Below, piece by piece: positions 22,701 to 34,989 of a stretch of DNA of 64,000 nt; position 1 is the first letter of the stretch; each line of letters starts with the position of its first letter. The stretch is from Bryopsis sp. KO-2023 (taxonomy: Eukaryota; Chlorophyta; Ulvophyceae; Bryopsidales; Bryopsidaceae), in NCBI GenBank assembly GCA_030272585.1, contig BSYQ01000008.1:1612001-1676000 (forward strand), written 5' to 3'. Position numbers and translations under genes: made by a program. The notes below the pieces were generated by a model. It saw nothing but the letters and a program-made list of their open reading frames with translations. It made no database searches and had not been told where the DNA came from.

Positions 22701-22809
22701 ACCCCTCTGGAATACCAGCAGGGTAAAATAGAAAATGGAGCCATACTGTGCAATCCTATTTGAGGAACTGCTCCAAGTACTTTCTACATCTAAACCTAGA
22801 CTTGGCATT

Positions 22810-23340
22810 AAAAAAAAACAGGAGAAAAATATCAAATTCGAAGGTATTCAAGGCAAGATCATTTCCATAGCTAAGGACTCCGTTGTTCCACCTCAACGTT
22901 CAATGAAGATAGAGGATACTTTTCATTCGACTGATGAATTCGAAATTGAGACGGCCGGTGGTGTCAGAAGAAACCCCATCGTGATGGTATAGAAATGCCC
23001 TGTGCCGAGCAACACAGGTCTATCTGAAATAGGTTCATTCCAGTAAAGAAAAGTTGCCTATGTGCTATATGTTGGGACTGCAAGCTTCCTGGCGTAGTTT
23101 GCAATTCCTTTTGTAGCTTGTACTCAACTCAACTCAATTACAACTGATCTAAAAAAACAAGTCCAATGGCAGCCTTAGGAGATAAGGAAATCGTTATATC
23201 TCTGAAGAAAAAAAAATGAAAAGTAGAAGAAATCTTTTATTCTCTTGGGTCCATTGTTGGGAACTTACTTTGGGGTACTCGCTGTTCCGTGTGAGCGTTA
23301 CGATCTGCTCCTCCATGGCAACCATACTAAACCATAACCA
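22810..23340 (-). repeat. Inverted duplication, arm 1 (pair at 30010-30720)
   Basis: The reverse complement matches 30010-30720 in the same internal order. Shared blocks include ACAGGAGAA, GAAGATAGAGG, ACTTTTCATTC, GAAATTGAGACGGC and CTCAACTCAACTCAATTACA. Moderate divergence, with indels, points to an old event. Confidence 0.7.
23269..23328 (-). pseudogene. Remnant exon end of the coiled-coil gene
   Basis: On the minus strand this encodes MVAMEEQIVTLTRN and then a GTAAGT donor, matching the end of the second-last exon of the gene at 29299-30266 (VVAMEEQIATLTRN, donor GTAAGT). No matching upstream exon is evident here, so I read it as a fragment left by the inverted duplication. Confidence 0.6.
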
Positions 23341-23344
23341 CTGT

Positions 23345-25730
23345 GAAATGTTCACAGCTGAGTGAGAGGAAAGAAAAGAGTGAAAAAAGTGACATGAGCC
23401 AGGAATCATAATGCCAGAACCTTCCAACAAGCATGCTCGAAGAAATCCCGCGTTTGGTACAGATTCTCTCAAGACATCGAGAATTCCACAAAGGTGGTAC
23501 TAGCCTTGAGCTTATTCAAGCTCAAGTTCTTGAAACAAAAATATGATGCAGACGTTGACCAAGATGATATTTTTTCAATGTGCTGAATGCTGCTTCATTT
23601 TGGAATATTAATGAACCTTGTACGCAAGACAAGCAACAACCACAGCTAGGAAACCCTTACCAAAAAGAGCTTGAGTTTATTTCTTCGATTTTCATGCATG
23701 TAGATGTGCAATAAAACACATATATTGTTTTGAACATGTTTTATTTCTTGAATTGGCTGTCGGAAATTTTCGAAGAGTAAAAAAAAAATGGCTATGTCAT
23801 GCCAAGCTTTCGGTCATCAAATGGGACGATTTGATGGTATGATTCGGACACATTTGCTGCATTGTTTTTGAAAATGACCAGGGCTGCTGCCAGGGGTGGC
23901 CATGAGGTGTGGAATGAGATTTCAATTGTGTGGGTTGGAGTGATTCCGCTGGCCGACGAGAGTGTGTATGTGAAACTTTTTTTTTTCCATTCAGCAAAAA
24001 AGTCGGCTATTCTGAGAGAACGATATACTGAATCAAATATTTAAAAACAGATTGTCGAAAATCACCCTGCTTGAAAAACGGGACACAGGAAATTTCCTAG
24101 TTCCTTGTTTACATAAGCAAGTAGGTGCTTAAACGAAAAATTTGATTTGTAAGTCTCCACTCCTACCGTGCACTGACTGCCTCGTGGTTTTCCAGGGTTA
24201 ATTTGAATCGCCAACATTTAGATTGCTCCACCCCATGTTCTACAGAGCCAATTCGAATTTAATGGAATATATCTACCGAGACAAATATGAGTTTTCGAGA
24301 TTAATTTAAGAAAAGGGAACGATCGTGTGCTTAGGCAACACTCTTGATTCCAGCGAAAGGAGGGCAATACTTGGCCAGCAATGTATACCCCAGTCAGCAA
24401 CTCGGCCGGTCGCACTGTATGCTACCTTGAATGACTGTCGACAAGGTGGAGGTGCTCTGAACCTCTTTCATACTGGTTTCCTCTTGGGAGCCCTGTGGGT
24501 TGTGATTGGCAAAAATTGTATCTGGAAATCTTTCGGAAGGTATTCTAGATAATCGCATAAAAAGTATACGGTCGGACAGTAAGAATTGGTTGGTTGGGCG
24601 CAGGCCTGAGGATTGGTACAAATTGCCGACCGGCGGAGATCCAGGAACTGAGTGCTTTGGTTTCGTTTTCCAATGTTTTTTCACAACAGTTGGATAGGGG
24701 TTTGGGGAGATATATCCGCATGTATTGTCAGTGGTCATAAAATCAATCTTACGAGTAATATATTGCCTAAAGCAACCAGAATGGTAAATTTTGGAATCAG
24801 ACAACAGAATTTCCACACTACATTCCTGCGAAAACCACCTCCCAAGTCCCCCCATCTTTTTTCACCTTTTGTGAATCTCCAAACTATGGATCGGCCACCA
24901 AAACTGTTTTTTTTTGTTTTCAACAGGTGAACCAAATCGTATTTTAATTACAACTTCAAATCCGATTTGTTTTCCTTAGGGGCAAGCTTGCCCCTTCTTG
25001 TTTTCTGGGAAATGCACTGAAAAAAAATACAGGCCCCCTCACCACTCCACAGCCTGTCGTTGCAGTTCACCACAGAAGGGCAGAAAGAAGTAGGATAAGG
25101 ATTCAAGAAGAAACCTCATCGAATAACGAGTAACGCGCCCGCTTTAAACCATGTCACTAACACGAAATGCAGGTATGTTGGCTCCCTAGCATCAAAAAAA
25201 GCGGCAATGCCACGTGACCGACAGAATTACAGAAATCCGGATCAACATCAGGTACTACTAGAGGCCCTGGCCGATGGGACCCGGTATCTCTGGGTCGCGT
25301 CAATACTGTACTTTTCTTTGGCGCTAAAGACGACTTCTTCGTTGAAGGCGGTCTTCAACTTCATCCGAGCGGCCTATACAAGATCCGCGAGGTCGCACGT
25401 ACACGTCGTCTTCAAACAGGCAAGAATGTTTTTTCCAAGCCAAGGGTGGATCCGCGCGCGCACCCCCGTCTTGATGTTTTTTCCGTGCAGAATTCGCTGA
25501 GGCCTGTGCCGGCGGAATGAAACGGAATGACCAGCATCCTCCTGGAACGAAACATCAAGGAGGTGTCTGACAAGAAGCAGGTCGGTCGGTTGCACAAACC
25601 GGGACGATTTCCTTCAGATTTTTTTTTCCCTGGCTTCCGCGTTCCACTGACGAGGATGGATGTTGTTCGAAAGGCTATCACGAAGCAGCTGCGTTCAGGA
25701 AGATACGATAGCTGCGAGCTCTCCCCAAGT
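23345..25730. other. No gene supported
   Basis: Scattered short open frames without domains. 25130-25530 is richer in GC with possible exon-like stretches (for example around 25270-25420), but I cannot assign them. Confidence 0.4.
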
Positions 25731-25734
25731 GAGG

Positions 25735-26444
25735 GAACTTGACAGCATGCTGGAAACATTGACAGGTATCGACGAACGAAAGGATGAGCTCGTGAAGTAC
25801 GAAGGCCTGTTCGATATGGCAACAGCGGACTTCTTCAGCCTTGAACAAACTCAAAAGGAGCTCATGGTTCACCACCAAAAGTGGAAGTTCCTCAACGATT
25901 TCAGACAGTCCGTCGAAGGATGGATGAAGGGTGCCTGCTCTAGCTTGAACGTTGAAGAAATACATGCTTGGAACTGGGGTGCCGCTTGGATTCAATCTCC
26001 TGTCACAATGTCCGTTTTTAATTTCTGAGAAATGTACCTTTTTTCTGTAGGTGGATGAATTCGACAAGAATAACCACAAAATGGTGAAGTCGCGATGGGA
26101 TGATGTGGTAGTCCTGAAGCTGAAGGAAGAAATTGAGGCGTTCAGAGAAACCATGTCACTCCTTCGAGAAGTAGCCAATGAAATGAACTTGCAGCCAGAA
26201 GAGTCTTTCATACTGAAGGTGATTAACAGGAGGTATACTTTTAGCGAAACCATGACCCTTGGGGGTGCCAACATTCCCAATTTGTCCCGACGTTTTCATG
26301 GCGGCGGCTGTCTTGCAGACGATACAACTCTACGGAATGATAGTTGTGCGGCATGGACTCACGATTGTGGGGTTGCCCTTTCCGGGGAAAACGAGCTCTT
26401 ACAGAGCTCTTGCCAGAGCCCTGACACTCATGGATGAAAAATAA
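25735..26444 (+). pseudogene. Rearranged dynein heavy-chain fragment (tail and AAA2 exons)
   Basis: 25735-25990 encodes a stretch like the dynein heavy-chain tail region DHC_N2: DELVKYEGLFDMATADFFSL, QTQKELMVHHQKWKFL, SVEGWMKG. Exon 26051-26218 (after TTCTGTAG) continues with a helical segment. Exon 26319-26444 (after TCTTGCAG) matches the start of dynein AAA2: TIQLYGMIVVRHGLTIVG and P-loop GLPFPGKT. In a full heavy chain, the remaining linker and all of AAA1, several hundred residues, separate these parts; here a 100-base intron does. The last exon ends at TAA with an inverted repeat starting at its edge. A non-functional rearranged fragment is most likely; a short expressed derivative cannot be excluded. 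Confidence 0.65.
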
Positions 26445-26786
26445 TACTCTCTGGAACTGAGAGTCGCTCTTACCATTTTTTTTTTTCTGTGTTTTGAAAA
26501 AATACAGTTTGTTAGTCTCTAAGTCATGCTGGGCTGGGATACCATGGTATGGTCATAATTTGAACATTGTGTTGTGAATTTAACAGGCTGTTGACTCTGC
26601 CCAATGGGGCAGTTCAACAGGAGGATCAGGAGAAGGATGTTGGGACTGGGGAGGATGATGTTGGGGGGCTGGAGGATGAAGTGGAGGAAGAAACTCCTCT
26701 CACCGAGTTCGAAGCGTGGATGAATCGGCAAGAGAGGAAGAAAAAAAAAATGGTAAGGGCGACTCTCAGTTCCAGAGAGTATTATT
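26440..26786. repeat. Inverted repeat, two 49-bp arms
   Basis: 26440-26488 and 26738-26786 are near-perfect reverse complements containing ACTCTCTGGAACTGAGAGTC, with a spacer of about 250 bases. Arm 2 contains a splice-donor-like ATG|GTAAGG with an acceptor TTCTTGCAG following. Arm 1 abuts the dynein exon. No target duplication is clear. Confidence 0.75.
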
Positions 26787-26789
26787 TTT

Positions 26790-28410
26790 CTTTTTCTTGC
26801 AGAAAATTACAACGATCCTTGACATCTTATCTTCTCCGCAATACTTGGCTGGTTTGATGTGGCCACAATTGGTTATACCATACTGTTGTGAGTTAAAATC
26901 CATATTCAATGAACCGCCTAACAGCCCCATTCACACAAAAAATTATTCAGTTCACTAGAGAACCGCCTATGCAAAAATACATCTTGGGGGAAGGCTTCAA
27001 CAAAGGCGATGGAAACGATTTTCATTCGAATGTGGGAAAAAACTCGACAGCAGCCAGGGATAAATAAACCAGTGCACATGTGTTTGTTTCTATCGCTGTT
27101 GTTACTTTGATGTGTATCAGAAAAATGCCAGATTGTTTGAAGTAGGGTGTTGTTAATCCACCCCCAAGAAAAAGAACATAAAATGAGGAGAAGAAAAGGA
27201 TTTAATTAATGTTATGAAGGACTCGTAATTTCAGAGAAAATTTTGGAGTGTTTTCTCTTGTTCAATACGATAAATGATGAGGATTTGAATCAGCCCCAGA
27301 AAAATCTGAATTTTCTTATTTCTTATTTTTTTGTACTTGTGGGGACTGAAACATAGAATTAAAAAACCTACAGGGAAAGAGCCCCCTAAGCAACGAAATC
27401 CCAACTTCCACGGTTCAATACGCGTGGTACTCTACAGTGGAAGTACAGGAATGGAGTGTAGACACTATGGCGTATACTTTGGAGACGCTGGAACAAATCC
27501 TTCCAAGTGTTCAAATTTTGCATGAACAAGTCTTAAGAAGAAATTTTTTATTCAAGGCTAAGAGAGCCCTTTTCCGAAAAAGAATGTTGTTGAGTTGAAT
27601 AGATTTGTAACAAAAAGAAATTGAAGTGAAATAATATGTCCTCTTTCAATCATATGGAAAGACAAACCCTTTAAGTAAACTTTACACATCTAATTCGCTT
27701 TTGGTGGTGGTGGCTTATTTGATATTTCGGCTCTTTGCAGACTTTATTTCAAAGCTGAGTTGGTTGTACACCCTGTTCTCGGAAATTAACATGTCTTGAA
27801 CCTGATCCAAAAACCTGATCCTTCCCTTCAACCTCCCCTAGGAAGGCTCCCCCCTTCCTTCCAAAAACCAGAAAAACAAATACCAACCACGTCTTCCTGC
27901 GATCAGATCATAAAAACAGACCTCATTAATTTTTGAGGTAATTTTGGGCTCCCGTCCTGCTCCAACGCATCTGACATCAAAAAGGTGGGAACGTATTTCT
28001 TCGTCATAGCGATGGGCTTTACAAACCTGAACAGCATTAATGTACAGGATACGCTGTTGCAAAGGAATGAACCGGAAATTTATCAAGTGTGCTAATGGCC
28101 ACAGGGCATAGCTAGCCAACACCGTCGGAATGAGTTTTGCCTGAATCGTGGGTATGACTTTGCCTGGATGTCCCTGCAAGAATTTGTGCGATTCAACACA
28201 GGACTCAATCAGTCAAGGATTTTTCTCAAAGAACTACGCTGCCATTCTCGAGCTCAGCCCAAGAACCTCCAACTCTAAAGAGATCTCTTTGCTTTGCCCT
28301 GCTCGTCCAGTCCATTTCAAAAAACTCTGAAACTCTTTTTTTATTTTTTTTAAACCCAATCTATAGAATGTGAGTGCTCCTGTGTAATGAAAATAAAATT
28401 ACTTTTGTCG
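26790..28410. other. No gene supported
   Basis: AT-rich sequence with only short open frames lacking recognisable domains. Confidence 0.45.
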
Positions 28411-28415
28411 AAGGG

Positions 28416-28460
28416 AGAGTTGTGCCGAAGTCTTTTTTGCGACGACTTCGGCACAACTCT
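28416..28460. repeat. Perfect 17-bp hairpin
   Basis: AGAGTTGTGCCGAAGTC (28416-28432) and its exact reverse complement (28444-28460) enclose an 11-base loop beginning TTTTTT. Confidence 0.85.
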
Positions 28461-28858
28461 GCTTCCCAGGGCCTGCGGACCACTTTCACCAAAAACATGC
28501 ATATGGAAAACATGGAATGTATATCAACTCACTACACCACCACATATCGAAAGGCGGCCCATGTCGCTGAGGTTCGCAGAGGAGTGAATAACTTCCACAG
28601 GGTTGAGAGTGTGAGTGAGTTTGAGAAGGAAGTTGTGCGTTACAGTGATGATGCCATCACAACTCGACTTTAATTACTCGTGAATGAAGCTGAAAATAGT
28701 AACCGAATCTGCTGCAACGGTTGTGGAGGGAGCCTGTATTTTTGGGAAACCTTCTGAACGCCAAAAAGGGTTGTTTCTGTCTCTGTTCTTGCGTCTCAAC
28801 TGTCTCTGCTCTTGTCCAAACACTTTGTGCTCAGGAAAATTCGAGTCGGAATTTTGAC

Positions 28859-30266
28859 ATGCCGTGGCTTGCGAGCATCCGGAAGGGCTTGAAAACCGTG
28901 GTCGAGCGACGGACGGACAAATGGAAACGTGGACGGCAAGGTTCCAAAGTCAGGCATCTCCTCTACTGCTGCGTTGAAGTGAGCAGCACGAGCATCCAGG
29001 GGCCAGGCGCTCCAGGAGTCGCGGAATCGGCTGAGCAGAGCACCCGTGGGTCGCCTGGTGGAGTCGCGGCGGCTCAGCCGAGCCTCAGCACCTGGAAGGC
29101 GGTCATGAGGTGAGCGAAAAAAAAGCTGAAGAAGCTATGACAAGCAAGGCACCACAGTCGGTTAGCATTATTTCTCTGCTCACACTATACTGGTGTGGCT
29201 TCCAACACCCCGTCACAAGTGGAAGCGAAGAAATCGTGGGGCTGGTGGAGGAGATGGGCACTTGACCCAGAAAAAGGCCATCGATGTCCTGTTTGTAGCT
29301 GTCCTTGCGGGAGACAGAAGGCCTGGAGACAGACTTAGAGCAGACTCGGAATGAAAACTGGTCTTTGGAGGAGGACGTGAAAGAGCTGGAGATTCAAAAG
29401 GAATTCCTGGAGAGCGAAGGACAGGCAATGGATGCCAGGAACAGAAGACTAAAAAGGGAGTTGAAACGCAAGGAAGAGGATTTGGAGTGGGCGCTTCACA
29501 ATCGCCGCAGCCAACAGGAGGCGTTGAGACTGAGACAAGAGCACTCATCCCAGTTGAACAGAGTCCTAGGGGTGGTGACAGAACGCACAATGCCGCCCGG
29601 AATGGAGAGGGACATTACAACAAAATGCTTGCGAGATGACCTCTGGGGCCTGTACGCAATGAACGATTCGATTGCGGAGCAAACACAGCGGCAGACGGAG
29701 GAGGTGGGGGAACTCAGGCGGAGACTTTTTGAGGATAGGGAGCACAGGGGTGATCTGGAATCCGAGCTGAGGGACTGGACCACCAAAGTTGATATGGAGC
29801 GACAGCGAGGAGAAACCCTGGCAAAGGAACTTGACGAGGTAGAACAGGAACTGAAGGACTACGGGGAACAGCTGCAGCGCAGGGTTAGGGAGAAGGAAGA
29901 TCTTCGGAGGTGGGGCAAACAGGACGAGATCGAGACAGCACGCCTGCAAGTTAAGACATCTACCGATTCGCAGTTCCTTCCAGATGTCCTCTTGGCTCTA
30001 CACGATATGAACAGCAGTGTGGTTGCCATGGAGGAGCAGATCGCAACGCTCACACGGAACCGCGAGCACCACAAAGTAAGTCCCCAACAACGGATTCACA
30101 GAATATAATACTCGTTTGTCAATGAGGGAAAACTACACCTGGGGTTATCCACGTGGTGCACCCAGATATGACGATTTCCTTCTCTCCACAGAAGGCACAT
30201 GAGCACGAGCCAGGTTTCGAAAGTGATGCTGTTTTTCTGAGCATCTCAAAGGAAAAATCGACCTGA
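28859..30266 (+). CDS. Coiled-coil protein, 5' structure unresolved
   Basis: The well-supported part is an exon of about 777 bases ending at 30075 with donor GTAAGT and a last exon 30192-30266 (after CTCCACAG) that joins in phase 0 and ends in TGA. The product is a long Glu/Arg/Leu-rich coiled coil (EDVKELEIQKEFLES, EVGELRRRLFEDREH, ELDEVEQELKDYGEQLQRR), with no membrane segment. The exon is open from 29299 after TTTGTAG. A plausible first exon begins with ATG at 28859 (MPWLASIRKGLK), but its best donor (ATGAG|GTGAGC, 29109) does not join in frame, so the 5' end is uncertain. Part of the gene occurs inverted at 22.8-23.3 kb. A structural role is inferred from composition only. Confidence 0.6.
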
Positions 30267-30369
30267 GTTTACACGGAAAATGGGACTTTGAAATGAAAAG
30301 TACGTGCTTATCACTTGGGAATGGAAGCACACCCGACGCTCCAAAGCGATTTATTGTTGTCAAGCCAGA

Positions 30370-30720
30370 AGATAAGGCTGCCATTGGAGTTGTTTTTTTA
30401 GGTCAGTTGTAATTGAGTTGAGTTGAATACAAGCTACGAAAAAACAATGCACACTGCGCCAGGAACTAGGCAGTCCTATTTTTAGCACAGAAGAAGAAGC
30501 TTTTCTGTACTCGAAGGAACCAATACCAGATGGACCTGTGTCAAAAAGACATAGATTTTCCTCTCAGACCACCAGCCGTCTCAATTTCAAAATCACCAGT
30601 GGAATGAAAAGTACCCTCTATCTTCATTGAACCTTGAGGTGTGACAACAAAGTCTTTTAGCTGTGGAAATGATCATGCCCACAATACCTTCAATTTTGAT
30701 ATTCTTCTCCTGTTTTTTTC
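30370..30720 (+). repeat. Inverted duplication, arm 2
   Basis: Reverse complement of 22810-23185 with moderate divergence. It lies just downstream of the coiled-coil gene; similarity resumes in that gene's exon end at 30010-30090, so the duplicated unit spans both. Confidence 0.7.
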
Positions 30721-30994
30721 ATGACAAAGCAGAAACGACCACGACTAGTTATCGCAAAAGTGCTGAACTGAACACACTTTGAAACATTCGAGAAAGCAGC
30801 ATCAAATGTCTCAGTTCTGATACAGTAAGTTTGCATTGGTCTCCCATGAGCCGAATGTAGCTTCTGTGTGTGTGCTATTACTGATAATCGAAAAGCTCAA
30901 GAGCTGTGTTTCGTGGCATAGTTTTGGGTTTCTCCATTTACACAAGACGAATGGAGTGGCCAACGACGCCGTCGTTGGAAGCAGAGATAGGACT

Positions 30995-31325
30995 TTACGG
31001 TTACGGTACCGTAAACCGTACCGTAACCTCACTCCGGTCACTTACGGTTACGGTCACTCCGGTCCGGACCGGAGTGGTTTTCGTGCTCGGAACCGGACCA
31101 CCGTAAATGTTATCCGTAGTACTACGGCGTCATTACGGCGGTCCGGAGCATGAAATGACGGATTTACGGTTCGGTTATCACCGTACACCGGAGCATGCCG
31201 TAAACTCACCGTAAATCAACAACCGTAGCACCGTAAATCATCCACCGTAGCGCCGTAATCACATGACCGTAACACCGTAAACCGCAAACCGGAGTCCGTT
31301 CCACCGTAAAGAGGAGTTACGGTGG
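30995..31325. repeat. Subterminal CCGTAA/TTACGG motif array, left end of hAT A
   Basis: Dense direct and inverted copies of CCGTAA and TTACGG, plus CCGGA variants. Related arrays are at 33290-33485 (intron 4) and 35740-36060 (right end), and at matching places in copy B. Subterminal AAACGG motifs bind transposase in maize Ac, a hAT element, so these may be transposase sites. Confidence 0.8.
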
Positions 31326-31445
31326 AAAGTTGTCCCGTCGTACGCAACCTCCCTTATAATCTAGCCACTCTCCCATCGCTAGTTTCTCCTTTGGTTTTCT
31401 ACTGTCTCGCGGTGTGTTTTCGTTTTTTTCCGGAGTGTGTTCAGT

Positions 31446-34400
31446 ATGTCGGCGACGTCGGATGTTCAGTTGATGGGCGAGGTCAGAAAGGATGCGGGGT
31501 TGCGTCCTGTCGACTACGCACCGCTGGCGACCCTGGTGGTGCAGCTCGACGACGGCTCGTGGGAGGCCTATGTAAAAGGAGAAAAGGGGAAGAAAAAAGA
31601 GGACAGGCTGGTCAAGCTGAAGTGTTTGCTGTGCGGACACATGTGCTCTTGGTGTAAGTATTTTGTTTTGTTTTTTTTTTTCTTTTTCTGGGTTAATATT
31701 TCTGGAGTAGTTTTTTATTTTGGTGTGGATGTCTGCAGCCAAGGGGTCCTACAGTGGCATCAAGTCCCACTGCTCTGGGAGGCATGGTGTGAAAGACCAT
31801 GATGTCCTCACCACTGCCAAGGGGTGGATCGATGATGCTGCGAAGGATGGGAAGGACTTCCCATTAGAAGAATGGACGTCGAAAATGGCAGCAGCAGGCC
31901 ATTTGAAGCCAGGAAAGGGGGGGAAGTCAAGCGAGGACCCATCCGAGACGCTGATATCCAAGTCTCTACACCGGGTAGGTTTGTGATTGCTTGTGATGTT
32001 AATGCATGTGTTGTTGTGTTGCTGGATGCTGGAATTTCCAGCCTGATTTTTGGGGGACTGCATGTGTTGTTGTGTTGCTGGATGCTGGAATTTCCAGCCT
32101 GATTTTTGGGGGACTGCATGTGTTGTTGTGTTGCTGGATGCTGGAATTTCCAGCCTGAATTTTGGGGGACTGCATGTGGTGCTGATGTGCATGTGTGATG
32201 TACAGAATGTGCGCTACCAAGCCGGCAGTGCCGGATACAAGAGGTTCGTCAGGGAAGCGGCAAAGTGGGTGGCGAGGGACTCCCTTCCTTTTGGGACTCC
32301 ATGCACTCCAGCCTTCCTCGAGTTCGCCAGGGTGCTTGAACCCAAATGCCCAAAAGTGGATCCCAAAACCATAAAGCGCGAGATCAGTTCTATCTACAAG
32401 AGCGAGATGGAAAGGTTGACGAGGTCCGTCCCATGGAAGGTAACCGCTTTTACGACCGACCTGTGGAAGAGTAGGACTTCATGTGAATATATAACATTCA
32501 CATGCAGCTGGGTAGATACAGAGTGGGTTTTGAAGACTAGGACATTAGGATCGCATAGGTTAGAGTATACAAGCATAACCGCAGAGGTTCTTTCGGTGGA
32601 AATTCCAAAACTGCTTCAGGGGTACTTTGGGGGGTCAGCTCAGTTAGGAGAATTGAGGCCGACCATAATTTCAGATTGTGGATCGAATATTAGGAAGGCC
32701 CTTCAAGAAGAATTAGAATTTGACTGGCTCAGGTGCTCCTTGCACATGCTCCACAATGTGGTGCAGCTGGGCTTAGGGCATATAGGCGTTATTGGGAGGG
32801 TCAATAAACACACGGCCTTACTACTAGAGGCAATAGATGTGTTGAAAGGGGTAGCAGCCCATGTACGGCGCTCCTCTACTTTTAAAACTAAGTTCAGTCA
32901 GGCTCAGGTAGAGATGTGGGAAAGGGGGGAAGGGGGGGAAGGGGGGGAAGGGGGGGAGGGGGGGGAGGTGGAGTACATGCCGGCGGACCTCGGGGAGGAG
33001 GAAAGCGAGGACTCGCTGGAGGATGCACAGGATATGGCGCCACAGGTGGATAAACTCTCCTTTATTTTCTGTTGCTTCCATTCACTTCCCTTTTTCTGTG
33101 TTGCTGCTTGCTTCTTGTTATAAGTTGAATTTTTTCTGACATCTAAATGGCTTGTTTTGGGTGTTGTTTGGCTGCAGGGTCCCACCAGTCAGGATCTTGA
33201 TGATATTGCTGCAGCTGCTGCTGCTGCTGCTGCTGTGGAAGATCTGACATCACAGGTGATTATTGAGTTGTATTTTTTTTTCCAAAATTTTGGTCCGGTT
33301 CCGGTTTTTTCCGGTGTTTTACGGTGTTTTACGGTGTTTTACGGTTTTTTACGGGTGTTTTACGGGTGTTTTACGGGTTTTTTACGGTTTTTTACGGTTT
33401 TTTACGGTTTTTTACGGTTGTTTACGGTGTTTTACGGTGTTTACGGTTTTTTACGGTGTTTACGGTTTTTTACGGTTTTTTACGGTCGAACAAATTTTCA
33501 CTATCATTGACATGTTGTGTTCCAATCGATTTCAATGCATGTCTGTGAGGTGACAAGTGTTGTGTGATCTGCAGGGAGAGGGCATGGCAGAGACCATGGA
33601 TGTGGAAGTGGTTGGCCCTTCTCAACAGGCTGGTGGCCCTTCGCAACAGTCTGGTGCACCATCATCGCAGCCGGCACCCCCACCAAGAAAACCTAGGGTG
33701 CTGCAACTCCCCACGATCGTGAGCACACGGTGGAACAGCACCTTCATCATGCTCCAGAGAGCCGTGAGGCTCAGGCCAGCAATCGATCGATTGCTAGCTG
33801 AGCAACATGGGGAGGGGGATGAGCACCGTGAAATAACACCACGGCAGTGGACGCTGCTGGAGAGCCTGTTGGAGTTGCTGAAAATTGCGAGGGATGCCAC
33901 ACACCTGTAAGTACAACATTGCAGAAAAAAAACCAAACAAAAAACTTGATTATTGAGAAGATGTATGATTTTTCAAGTAGTGTGAACAAAACGACAAAAG
34001 AAAAAACAGGGAATAACAAACTGAACTGCAGCCCGTTATTTATCAAGTATTCATTCAATGTGATGTCTTGTATTAGATTGGAGGCATCGAAAACAGTGAC
34101 AAGCGGGAGGGTGGTCCTGACGTTCGCGAGGATCCACAGTTTTTGGAAAGACTGGATCAAAACAAATGTGGAGGCCGTGAAGGAGGGGAGATCCCCCCCA
34201 CCGAACATCCAGGCGCTGTCGCCAATTGTGTATGCCATGGTGGACAAGCTGGAGAAGGAATGGAGCGACCCGCAGCTCGGGCTGGCCTGGATGTTGTGCG
34301 CTCTTATGGATGTGTCAGTGCGGTGGCGATCCCTCGAAGAAGCGTACCTGTTTTTGCAACTGCTGCCCGACAACCAAGCTGATTTTCCTGCTCCCCAGGG

Positions 34401-34884
34401 GATACTCCGGTTTTACCCTGAGAGACTCCTCTTCCACAAGTCCTCCATGCTGAGGCACCTCAGGATACTGCTTTCGGATCATGCACGTGATCTGATCGAG
34501 AAGGGGGAGATCACCGTCCAAGCCACACAAACCAAAAAAAGAAAAGGGAACATAAGCACAGTCTTGTGCAGCGATGACAGCGATGACGGTGGTGGTGGGG
34601 GTGACAGGACCTTGGCTTTGCATGAAATAGACAGATTTCTGGGTGAGAGACAGAATATGGGCAAGTGTAGTGAACCCCTGGTGTGGTGGCGGGAAAATAA
34701 AAGTCGACTTCCGATAGTTAGTGAGTTGGCTCGTCGATATCTTGCTGTCCCAAGCAGCTCAGCTGCTAGTGAGCGTGCGTTTTCAAAACTGGGACACATA
34801 GTGCGTTCTAGAAGGTCACGGTTATCCGATGATCACGTCACCGAGCTTTCACTTTTATCGGGCTGGTGTGAAGAGCGGGGTTGA
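31446..34884 (+). CDS. hAT transposase, copy A (six exons, about 833 aa)
   Basis: Exons 31446-31653, 31739-31974, 32206-33045, 33178-33255, 33575-33906 and 34077-34884; all introns GT..AG, phases agree. The first two exons form a BED-like zinc finger split by the intron: CLLC, then HCSGRH (CX2C...HX4H). Exon 3 holds part of the catalytic core (ISDCGSNIRKAL, LHMLHNVVQLG) and a Gly/Glu stretch from a G-run repeat. Exon 4 encodes polyalanine. Exon 5 has STRWNSTFIMLQR, common near the hAT core insertion. Exon 6 ends with the dimerisation block YLAVPSSSAASERAFSKLG. It binds the element ends and catalyses excision and insertion in the nucleus. No disabling mutation seen. Confidence 0.9.
32003..32178 (+). 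repeat. 56-bp tandem repeat in transposase intron 2 (copy A)
   Basis: Three copies start at 32003, 32059 and 32115, each beginning TGCATGTGTTGTTGTG and including CTGGAATTTCCAGC. The third runs into the acceptor region. Copy B has it at about 44528-44703. Confidence 0.9.
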
Positions 34885-34989
34885 TTGGAGGGGGGGGGTG
34901 ATTCAATGGGGAAAGGGGGGAGGGGGGGGAAGGGGGGGGAAGGGGGGGGGAAAACCAAAAAAAAAATAGAATCAAAATGAATCATCCGA

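Noticed and set aside
33290-33485. TTTTACGG runs as telomere-like repeats
   Set aside because: Irregular spacing, not TTTAGGG, and confined to hAT copies where the same motif marks both ends.
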